Shown piece after piece: positions 1-12,100 of a stretch of DNA of 64,000 nt (position 1 is the first letter of the stretch; each line of letters begins with the position of its first letter). This DNA is from Plumapathes pennacea (taxonomy: Eukaryota; Cnidaria; Anthozoa; Antipatharia; Myriopathidae), in the NCBI GenBank assembly GCA_964036295.1, contig OZ038470.1, forward strand, positions 918,001 to 982,000, given 5' to 3'. The notes below the pieces were generated by a model. It was given only the letters and a program-made list of their open reading frames with translations, had not been told where the DNA came from and ran no database searches. The translations under genes and the position numbers were made by a program.

Positions 1-163
1 CCTCTCTCAGAGCACTTTTTGAAGAAGGTTCGTTTATCCCATCCATCTGTACGTGACCCATAGCAGGGGACCCACAATTTGCCCCCAAAACCAGCTGCCT
101 CAATCCACTCTGTCAGCTGGTTCTGGTAACTGAGAATGTGATCAATCATGCCGGACTTGATTC
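1..163 (-). CDS. TLDc-like domain start, truncated at window edge
   Basis: An exon of at least 163 nt after the acceptor tgttgtcttccag. It encodes GIKSGMIDHILSYQNQL then KLWVPCYGSRTDGWDKRTF and FFKKCSERG. The pattern W-x-x-CYxGSRDG-x4-TF-x3-C resembles the front of a TLDc domain as found attached to other cnidarian extracellular proteins. The rest is outside the window, so the family call is tentative. It is in phase with the MAM exon. Confidence 0.6.
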
Positions 164-3100
164 CTGGAAGACAACATAGTTTCCATGAAAAGAGGACTTT
201 CAACCATTTACTGCCATGTTTCACTCTGTCCAGACTAAACAGGCAAAAGAACCTCACAGCAACATGAACAGAACCCTCTGACAATATCCTGGAGTTCATC
301 CCTGCAGTGGTGAAAAATTTTGGAACTAAAAGCCATGTACATACGCCTTGTTTTCATCCCAACGCAGTTTGCTAATATTACCTGTCATTCGCAATTGAGA
401 CTTTTTTGGGTGTAGTTTGCAGTATTCATTTATTCCTAATGTAATCGCTTCCACTGCGATATCACCTTGATAACCACTGCCTGTGATACTCTCGAAGATG
501 ACCTGAGATAAGAAAATTTTTACAAATTAATAAAAAGTCCTAGAATTTTTAAAAATTCATAGAAATTTGTGGATAGAGACATTCATGAAGAAGAGATGCA
601 GCAAATGTGCAGGTAGATCTGGAAGGCTTGCAGTTAAGGGACCAGTCACCTCTGAGCTACTGTTAATCTGACATAAAGTATTTCCATTCTATACCTTGTA
701 AGGATGTGCAGCTTTAACAGGCACCATGGCAGTCTTCCACCCTTGCATCTTGTTGCCCGCCTGTCGCCAAAGCAAAGTATTTATCCTGAACTCTTCCTCA
801 TTCGACAGGAACACGTTTAGTCGTCCAATATCCTCGCCAAGCATATGATAGCGGAAGCGCAGGCAGTTATGTGCTTCAACAACATAAGGCCCTTCAAATC
901 GTGCCACTGTCCCTTTGACTGCAGGCAGAGAACCCTCCGAGAAAGCGTAGTCCAGATTCTTCCCTTTATGCCAAGGATAAAGTGCGACAATAAGAAAACC
1001 TCCTATTGCTATCTCGTCACTCCCCAACTTAACCCTTTCACTCCCAAGAGTAATAAATTTCAATTTTCTTTTACAGTTTCTCATCAGGTTATATAATAAA
1101 GTTTGAGAACTTGGCTTTTGATACCTTGCTCAGGTGAAAACTGATTAAACTATCAGCTCAAGGCTAGTTACTATCATACAGTACTAATAGGTCGCGTCCA
1201 AACATCCCATAAGTAAACCGTATATAGCTTTCATCTAGACATCTCACATAAGACGTATTACGCCTTAGACCTTGCCACCCAATTACAATATTTCCTTCCA
1301 TAGTTCGCTCTAATATTTACATGTTTCCTCCGAGGTCAAGGCAATTCACCCTTTAACTTATAAATTCTCTTTCCGCCTTGCCCCGACAATGGGCTAACGC
1401 TCAAGACAGCAATCCGTTGCAATTTTCTGCCTCCACGTACTTCGTTTCTGTAATATTCAAATCTGTCTTTTAGGACCAAAAAAAAGTTTTTAGACATACC
1501 TGGTGCAGTGGGACAATTTGAAGGGGCGATGGCGACTCTTCCCCGAGTAAAACCTCTGAACGCTTTCCATGCGACGACATCCCCAGGATGAAACTCACAG
1601 AATTTAACCATCCGGGAGATGGTTTTCTCGTCTAAAACATAGCTCCACATGTCAACTTGAGTTAGTTCACCAACAAACGCATCAGCCCCATCAAAACCTC
1701 CACCGAACGAACCTTGACTTTGTCCAACAACAAGAATGGCCGCACCGGATATCACGTGACCATTTCTGAGAAGTCCAGTTGCTTTCTGGGAAGCATCAAG
1801 CCATATCTGAGAAGCTCCGCCATTGCTATCCCACGTGACACACACATGGTGCCATGTGCCGTTATCCAAGGGTTCTGACAGTTGGGTTGCCCTGATAGAA
1901 TGCGCAGTAAGATTTATTAGTTGATATTTTGTAAATTCAAAGTGCAAAAATACTTGCAGGGCAGCGATTGCAGTTTTAATGAGGCCTTTTTGGAAGAGAG
2001 GCGGAGGGGCAGAGACAAATCAAAAGAAAGCGAATACGTGACAGAAAAGCAAAAAAGACGAAGGATATAGATACAGTAAGATATGACACAGATGGAGAGA
2101 GACCGTAAACCCATTTCGATTCCAACCATGCAAACAAAGACGGGGTTCATTCCGGCTCTGTTGACTATAGCTGCAGCAACATGGATCAAAAACGAACTTA
2201 CTGACACTGCCAAAATGTGATTTTCGATCGCGAAAACACCTCAATTTTAAGTCAGCGATCATGGTACAGAACTGTGAAAACGCCAGCAAATTTAAAAATG
2301 CACTTTTCGTAATGCGAGTAACTCTAGCTTGCAAAAATCTCAAGACTCTGTGAGCAATATTCCCTAATTCATTATAAGTTAGTTCAATACATTTTCTACA
2401 ACACTATAAGTTGTGCACAAAAAAATATTGGGCTTGCACACTTTGTGGAATATATTTTACTTCGGGCTATAGACAGAGCTAAATAGGAATGGCCACGAAC
2501 GCTGACCACCGGAAATGACGTCACGAACGGATTTTTCAGCGGTGTCGAATTTACTTACAGAATTAGTTCATCGTTTACAGTCATTTCCAACTCTTTGGTG
2601 ATCCCTATGTACTGTAACTGTAGTTTGCTCAAGGAAGACTTTGTAGAAAGTGAAAATACACTTCGTTTCGACAAGCTACTTGTCATCTTCATCCAGGCAC
2701 AGACTGTGACGGCAGATAGAGTTACGTTGCGATCCAAGGCCACATAATCTTCATCACTCTTCCTTGTAAAGATCAACTTGTACGCGGTTTCCTCTACTGC
2801 ATCAGGAAGTTAAAACAAAATAAAATATGGTGGTTTTTTTCAAACATTGCAAAATCAGACGTTCAGGATTCTAGCATGGGTTCCACTTGCAGACACGTAC
2901 AATGTCCGGGGGGGGGGGGTGCAGTGCACATGCGCACGCAAATATAGACGCACACGAACAAACACGAACGAACACACACGCATATAGACGCACACGAACA
3001 CATGCATATCATATATGCGCAAATGCACACCCTTTTATATAGAATGTGAACGACCGTGGTGACACTTGTGCTAAGAAACGCGCTTAACTTTGCTTGGCCT

Positions 3101-6100
3101 TACCATATTTGGTTGTCAAGCACATGCTTGCTTGCACGTGAGGCGAAACTACGGGCGCATTCGATTGAGTCTATTCCGGAATACAAAGCGCTGCTGATCG
3201 GTAAAATTCTTTGGTTTGGAGCTAATTTGGGTTAGGATGAATCGAGAGCTGTTCAAAATGCAAGCATGGAGGTTTTTAAATTAATTTCGAACAAAATCTA
3301 CCCCAGAACAAGCAAAACTTTGGGTCATTTTAGCTATTCCTATTCCCAATCGAACGCACCCTACAAAAGAACCAATGAATATTCCCGCGTGCTAAGCTTA
3401 GTTCTAGCGCAAGTGTGACCACGGCCACTTTTACGTCTATTACTCTCTGTGCACAATTCATATGTATGTGTAGCCTGTGAACAGGCTCTCTCTCTTTTTC
3501 AGCTACGCGGAGTCTGGGGAAGAGGTTGGCGGGGAGGGCCAAACTCTCAACCAGACCTCGCGCGGCCGTAAAAGAGAGAGCCTGTTCACAGGCTAATGTA
3601 TGTACAGCTATAATCATGTTAAAGAAAATCATGTAGTTTCTTTTACCTGGCTTTGCTCCACAGTACCGTGAGTTGCAAGGCGCGATATCCTCTAACTTAT
3701 AGACGTAAAAACTACCACAGTTTCGCACACTAATCGCTTTAGATCGATGACAACAGTCTCCTGCCTGATGAAAGCAAACTGTTCGACTCACAACACCTTC
3801 ATGCAACGTAGGATGTGCTTCTTTCATCCAGCCAGGAAATTCTGTGCCACAGTGGTTTATTGGGACACATGAGTCGGCCATCTGATCACCAGCGAGACCA
3901 GAGAAGCGGTACCATCCGCCCGCCATTTTGTTATCGCACACTCGGATGTTGACATCGGAGAATGTTTTTTCTCTGTCAGGTTCGGACAAAATGGTGTACG
4001 TATTGCATTCGGAAGTCATCAATGCATCTGAAAAAGTATTGTCGATATGATTTTTTCAGACATACGTATTGTGTCAAACTTTCTCTCCTACAGAGACCCT
4101 CTTTCCGTACTATCCACCTTATCTTATAAAAACCTATAATCAACGTAAAGTTCATGTGGACATCATGAATGCTACGGTTATTATTATTATTATTCGCCAT
4201 AAAGACTATTTATGGCACTGACTATAATCTGATGATGGGGCAAGAATAGAAAAAAAGACAAATTCAATGAATTACCTAACGCTGTTAGACAACCAAGCAG
4301 TTCCACCTTTACGTCTCCATGCGTCATTAGAAGCAACTCCGGCCAACCAAACACGTTCCCAACCGAAGGCTTGTCGCAGATGGAGGCGGCCATTTGATAT
4401 ACTACAGACGATTCTAAAACGTAGTCCCACATGTTCAAGTTGGCTAACTCGCCATGAAAAGCCTGCTTCCCTTCGAAACCTCCCTTATATTCATCTTGAT
4501 CTTGACCAATGACAATTGCAGACTTCTTATCCACCTTGAAATTCGGCTTATAAGCTCCGACCTGTTTTTTCAAAATGCCATCGATGTACAATCTGAATGT
4601 TCCTTCTCCATCTCCTTTCCATGTGACACACGTGTGATGCCACTGATCAAGTGGGTTTGGCAGAATTATTGCACTGAGGAAGACACGACATCAAGGTCAC
4701 ATGTTTCTCTCTACGTCCTATCTTACCCCTCCCTCTGTTTCGTGTCAACTCAACACACACAGTCACGCAATACAGTCACACACACGCAATCTCTCTCACT
4801 GTATAACAAATTTCAAAAGGACTTTACCGCTTTATTTGTATTACTTGGAAAAATAGTTATCGATGTAGTTAATTAGTCGGCAAGTTAAGGCCTTTATCTA
4901 CCCCCCTCCCCCCCATTCCCATCTTGGTCTCTGTATCTCAAGCTATTTAAATATCACTTACGTATTCCTTCTGTTTATACCGACGGCTAACTTCCGCGGA
5001 GGCCTGTGCTCCACAAAGATCTCGTCATTTGCACCTGTAGATATAGTAATGAGATGAGGGCTACTGTTGACCGTAGCTTTCATCCAAAAGCAGATGGAAA
5101 AGGCGGACAGATTGAGGTGTCTCTCAATCAGTACGTAGTCATTAACGTCTTTCCGCGGGAACACCAACTTGTAGGCGAGTCTGGGATCATATCCCCCAAG
5201 GGATGCCCTGGGCGTCGCTATAACAGAAACATTTGACAATATTTTATCAATGTTTTAAGTTTTATCGCAAGACCAGAATATGCCCATTGAACAAACAGTT
5301 GTGATACAGCGTTAACAGGCAGAGTAAGTTTTGTATTCTGAAGCTCGCGGCCCACAAACTGCAAGTCACGTTTGCCGTCGCCGAGATGGTATGACAAACA
5401 AGACAAAAAAAATGGAGACAAAGCCACAAAAACAGACAAAAATAGACACATGGACACATGAACACAGAGAAAAAGATAGACAGATAGGAGACAGTCACCG
5501 AGATGATATGAAAGATAAACAGAAATAAAAAGCAAAAACACAAGAGGGGAGGGGAGAGGGGGAGAGAAGAGGGGCGGGAACCAAAAAAAGTTTTAGAAAG
5601 TGTACACTATTTCTAAGCTACCGAGAAACAAACATAAGGAGATCATATAGTTACCGAGATAGAGTAAAAAAGACTAAGAAAACGAAGGGAGAAGGGGAAG
5701 GAACGGACAAGCGGAAACCAACAGAGATTTGTTAAATTAATGGTAAATCTGCACAGTACTCCTAAGGTACTGACTAACCTGTCCTATGCACTTCAACTCC
5801 AGTGAGCGTCAGGTTTTCATTACCACTAAGTTGAATAGTGACGTATTGCCCAAGGCGTGGCATGGCACACCGCACGTGACGTCGGGTCTCGTTCAGCACT
5901 CTGATGGTCGGGCCACATAGAGGGTCCTCGATAAGGCTCCCTTTCACGCTGCTACCAACTCGCACTTGTAATATATGGGGCCTCGATGCACTGGAACTTT
6001 TGTCAAAATACGCTACCACCTCGGTGATTGAAATAGTTTTTCCAACGTCGACACGCCACAGAAATGAGTGTTCTCCGGCAATCCAGGAATAATCCATCAA

Positions 6101-9100
6101 TGTCATGTTGGAAGCCAAATACAGGTTTTCTAATGGGAATGAGTTTGAGTTTGAGTTTGATATTTTACTGTGGCAAATGGTTTGAACCACCTTACAAACG
6201 ACTCATACTCGACGTCAAACGGAACTCACAAAATTCCACAAACAATAGACTTATCAAAAATGACTCAAAATACTCAACAACTGACCAACCACTGAAAGTT
6301 TAAAGATTCCACAACCAATCACCTCACTACCAACCAATTAATCACAGCAGTGTCCAGAGACACAAAAAGTAATCGTCTGCAGACGAAGGCTGTTCACTTG
6401 AATCTAAAGATAACTACTTCCCAGTTGGACAAAACGTCAGTCATTAACAACGGTCTTGCTGAAGAGTTCGCCTCACCCGGACAATCACACTCAAAAAGAA
6501 AATCTTATACTTCACTGGTTTCGAGAAACCAATTCATCCCTGCTATTCATGGTGAGAGCGAGAGTGTCGTACAGAGAGTATAAGTTTGATCATAGTGCCT
6601 AATGCGTAAGCTAACAGATGCTGCATTATTCTGACTCTCCCTGTGTCCTTTTCTGGCCGTCGTAGATCTGAGCATCAAAGACGAAAGGGAGCAGTCCTAA
6701 ATAGCCCGCGCCGGCCATTGCAAAACAAATTGCAAAAAAAGTTTTAAAGAAACGGCCCTTTGCAAATTATTCGTTAAAAAAAGCCATTGGTGTACTAGTT
6801 GCAAGAAAAGAAGAGCACTCTACATATCGCTCACACATGTAAAATCTCACAACTTGTTGCGTTGCAAGTCACAAAAAGATGGTCTCATGACCTTTGTTTC
6901 TTATGCCAACACAACAACAACTGTACCTCTGACTGTAGGCAGAGCGTCCTTCTCACACCTTCCCTTTTCGCCGTCGTCCCTGCAGTCGCCACTCATTTGC
7001 CACTGGAGACCTGCTGTCCGGTCGCCCGTCCATAAATACCATTCATTCGATTGAACTGTCATAGTAAGTGGATTAGTAAGTGCTATGCGCGCTAGGACAG
7101 GTGTCCCAGATCCTCTGTCTACGAATGTGTGTCACCATAGGGCAATGGAAGCACGACAAGACCGGCAAACTTAAACTCAAAAAACGATTGAAAACCGCTG
7201 ACACTTGTGAATCGCTGCAACAAAATGCTCTGATTGCACGTGATTTCGTGGGGGATTTTGTGTCGGCGGTCTTTTCGCGCAAATTAAGCAGTGTAAATCG
7301 GTCTATGTATCTACATTTTTGAAGAAATTGAAGAAATATATCCCTTGAGGTGACGCACAAAATGATGAAAAAGCATAAGCCTCACTGCCAAGTCCAGTTA
7401 CCCAGCTTAATATTAATAGAGTTAGCAAATAATTACCTGATTTCTGATAAAGTTCCTGAATCCTGGCTGTAGACAGAACAGTTTCCCAAACCCGAAGATC
7501 GGACATTTCAACGGCGGAGGCTGCGGGCTTGGCATCAGGTGTCGCGTCCTTACCAATGACAAGAGACGTGAAAGTGTTGGATAGATAAGGCAGAGGCCGC
7601 GAACGTCTAACGTTGGTTTCTACCACAATCACATCGTGGAAAGTTTTTTTGATTGCTACAGCTAAACGGCCACCCCCGACGTGAAGTCTAAGTCCGTGCT
7701 GATCATTCCACGTGAACGTTACGAGAATCCATCCCGACTCGATCAGAGTCTTGTCGGATAGTGTAACGTCCCACACGTGACCTGGCCTCGTGGAGAGCGA
7801 GAGTTTGTAGGAGTTGGTGTAGCTGTGGTAATAGAACGATAGCCCGGGGTCGCTACTGGCGGTCCCACGGCTCGATATAATATGTCTAGCATCATCTACA
7901 AACAAACAAACAAACAAACAAACACTGAATCACTTGAGATAGTACCAGACTGATGGTGGTAATGTTGATGGCGATAACGACAGTGATTGATCTGGTGATG
8001 CTGATGCTGATGCTGATGGTGTTGATGATGCTGATGGTGATGGTGATGATGATGGTGATGGTGATGGTGATGGTGATGGTGATGGTGATGGTGATGGTGC
8101 TGGTGTTGGTGGTGGTTGTGATGGTGATTGTGCATGTGATTGTGATATGATATATTATTCGATATGAAATATACACATAATGTAGTAATGAAGAAGTTGT
8201 TGTTTTGTTTCACAGTGACAGTTTTGATGACGATGAAATTGAGTTGAAGTGACATCTCTTTTTGAAACGAAATGGTACATACCCTTTTCACAAACATAGA
8301 CGTTTTTATTAGCACAGAGACAATCACCCCAACCGGAGTTAGTCTTGTGTCTTGTGCATGATTGCTGTGCATCATTACTTGGTTGATTGCTGTCCCATTT
8401 GGGATCAGTCAAGGAAGATCCGTCCATCCATACAAACATCTTGCTGTTGATGGGACTCCTCACCAGTCCTATATATGCGTTATCTGGCAGTAGATTGTGA
8501 AGGAAGGTCCTTTCTTCCTCCGAGTCTAATTTGACGAGGTCGGCTCCATGTTGCTTGCAAAAGCTCTGAGAGTCTTCCATATTGGCTTTGTCACTAGAAA
8601 TATAGTAACAGGAACCTTGGAAATATTTCCAGTTCTCAGGGCAACTGTCATTGTCATGTCGTGTATGCCGTAGCCAGAAACTAACAGAGAGGCCCTGTTC
8701 ACAGAGGGACGGCTCGGTGATACAGCCACCCGTGAAGTCAATACTGGCAAAGCTCGTGTTCTTGAGGCTTAGAATCCCCTTCTGTGGTTGACCGTTGTTG
8801 TTAGAGACGACGCCGTCCCTTCCTGACAGCAAATCACGAAACTTGCCCGCGCTGCTCGTATTCGACAAGTCCCAACGGTGCATTTCTGCAAAACATTTAA
8901 CGAACAGACTATAAATAAGATGAGTATTAAAAATATGAAGAGTTCATGAACTTGGCTCAACAACGATGTGAGATGTTAGAATGTACTTATTGAGAACTTT
9001 CATTTGAGTAGTCACTATCACGTAGGACGTACTCATTCAGAGCCTTCATTTAAATGGTCGCACCTTCAGGTTTCACTTGACTGTTGTGAAATGTTTAAAG

Positions 9101-12100
9101 AATTTTATGAAAAATTTGACCGCGGTCAGCCAAGAGATACAGAAAAAAGCGACAATAAATCCTAAGTTCGCAGCACAAAAATCTCCTAACCATTCCGGAT
9201 AAATCAACATTACGTGTACACAACAGCTAAACGTAATATAACGTAAAACACGATCATCTTTATTCTCGGAGAGAATTCTTCAAGCCTTAATACTTTGGCT
9301 GTATTTTTTTTACAACATTTGTGATTACTTTTCGGCTCGTGCAAATGACGTAAAAATCACGTGATTTCTGACGTCAACTTGCACGAGCCTAATACAAGCA
9401 GCAAGAGTGAGAATGAGGCCTTAACCCTTTCACTTCTACGAGTGATCAACTTCCATGTTCTCTTTACCATCATAGAGGAGGCCTTGGCGTTTGTTGTTTT
9501 AATGAGATAACAACAGATTGCACTATCAATTCTCACTACCTAGCTCATTCATTTTCTTCTCTGTTGGCTGGGAGAACTACTCACCTGGGAAGGAGCACAA
9601 CTTCGTAGTTTGCTTTACGACTTTCCCTTCAATTCTCAGATATACTTCAGGCCAGGGTACCACGTTTCCACTTTCAGCAGAGCACGCATGCGCGATTTTC
9701 TCGACAGCAGAACCATTTTGAATCCTCTTGTCCCACATGTTGAATCGGCTCAGAAGACCGGAGAAGCTTGAACTATTGTCATAAATCAGTTCGTTCGTTT
9801 GTAGTTGTCCTATTACTAGCACACCTCCTTGTAGTGTCACGCCCGCTTCGGTATACCCAGCTTTCCTTTTAAGGCCATCCACGTAGAAAACCCACTCTCC
9901 ATTGGTGGATGTCCACGTGATGCACACGTGATGCCAGTAGTCGTTGGCGATTGGCCATTCTGTGACGTTGAACTCACTAGAAATGATTTAGAAAAATGTA
10001 GTCTTAACATCATGAACATGATTGTCATCATCACCACTACTACGAGCACAACAATTATTTTCACCTTACACTACCCTACCAAGCCTTTTTTATTCAACTT
10101 AAAAAAAAATTGATCAGTCAGTCCCCACAGACCCTCCTACAAAAGGCCTGTTATCATAGAAACACTTCGTCGAGTAAGAAAAAAGAAAAAGAAGATCCAA
10201 TTCAACAACAACAGTCCTGCGATGGTCGGCTAAAAAAGCGCGGGAAATGGTGACAAAGGACTTCATGTAAGCTTACCTTGTAATGTCACTCAATATAAGG
10301 CGGTAGTGTCCATTTGCTCGGTAAGAAAATGCCAATACTTGTGAAAATGCCACAGTGTTAAACAGTGAAAAGACAGTGGACCAGTCTTTGCGTGCGGTGG
10401 CCTTCATCCACCAGCAGACAGTGAACTCTTTAAAACCTGTCACTTTAGGCAGACGTGCCAAATTGTAAATGCTTATCCCCATGAAGTCGAGGTCGTAGTT
10501 CCAGTCTCGCTCTGATAAAACGACACAAGAGTAAAAATCCAATTAGCGCCCAGGACTCAGTTGTATAAATTAACGATAATCTTGAATTAAGGTTGAGCTT
10601 TGTCTCAATCTGTGGTATGTATTCGCTCATGGAAAAACTTCCTGGATTAGAAGATTGGGAGGAGTTTGGTGAATCCTGAATTGACTCTTGTTAATCCTAA
10701 CTAATTCATTCTAACTGGGGCTTATCTTTATCTCCAGTTTAGCAGAAAAACTTCTGTATCGGTTATAAATTGTAAGCCACGGTTTAACGATGTTCTAAAC
10801 AATGAAGCCATACAAGAGAGCAAGACGACTCCAACTATTATCTCAACTCTGCGTATAAATGTGCGCGTTTTGTCTTCCGCAATGTCATCCAATAATTACA
10901 AATCCTGAACTGTCAAATGAACCTAAATGTGTGACCACTCAAATGAAAATTCTCAATGAGTAAATTCTAATAGAAGCGTTTCATTGGTTCCTCAGTGGAG
11001 ATCTCCCATAATCTGGATTCGAGCATTAAAAGAAACTCACCTTTTTGAGATCTTATTTTCATTGCGGTCTTCTTTAAAGAATATTGCTGACCTTTCCAGG
11101 AACTCCAAACAATACCTTTCCCCGACCCACTTGATGACGTCATATATACGCCATTGAGGTGTGAATCATGGCATTGATTAAACCACCAAGCACCAGAGAA
11201 TTCAGAAGCGCAATCTCTGCTGCCTGCGTCTTCGTCCTTATCCGACGCGGAAAAAAATTGTCCGTTATGTTGGTCCTGCAGTGAGTCACCTGCTGTGCCA
11301 GAGAACTGTCCGATGCGCAAGATGTAATTCTCTTCTTGGGGCCCAACACTGAAAACATCGTAGGACGCATGCGCTGCTTCGTTATCAAAGTCTTCCATTT
11401 CGATCAACAGTTGCTGGGAATTTGTAGTTATACTGTGAAGTTTCTCGTTTCCGAGCCAGAAATTCTGAGAGTCCCCAAACCCTGTCTTGTAATTTTCCCA
11501 GTTTTCGTTGAAACCAATGTCGCCATTGAGGCGGCGTTGAAACACGGCAAATCCTCCTCCATTTGTAGTCTGATCGCAGTATACTTGCACTGGGTCTTGA
11601 CCGTTTGGGAATATTGTGTAGACTCCGTCACGTGTGTAGCCGCCATGCAGCAAATCAAGGCAATCTCGCTCCACTATTTGGAAAAAGAATAAAATATAAG
11701 GTCTAAAATACAAAAATTGAGAACTCATACAGTGGAACTCTGATAACTCGAGCTTCCGGATGAATCAAACCAAAATTCGTTTTCCCTTTATTTACTCCGC
11801 GTTAACTTTAATTCCCGATAACTCGAATGATTTTCGTATTCCTTGAAGGCTTGAGTTATCGAGTTCCAAAATAATGTTTTTTATTTCAAGAGAGTAAACA
11901 TTAAATATTGCAAAACACTAATAAAGATAAAAAGTACCTAATCTAATATATAATAAAAGTTAAAAGTACCTAACCTAGTTTATTATAAAGTTTAAAGGCA
12001 CCTAATTTACTCTAAAATAAAGTTTTAAAGCACCTAATTTAATTTATAATAAAGTCAAAAAGTAACTAATCACACGTGGTTACTCTAGTCTGAACTGGCC

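Noticed and set aside
7892..8176. Long poly-His and Thr-Ile frames on the minus strand
   Set aside because: They are translations of a GATGGT microsatellite in an intron.
11336..11692. Plus frame across the fibrinogen-like exon
   Set aside because: Shadow of a clear minus-strand FReD domain.
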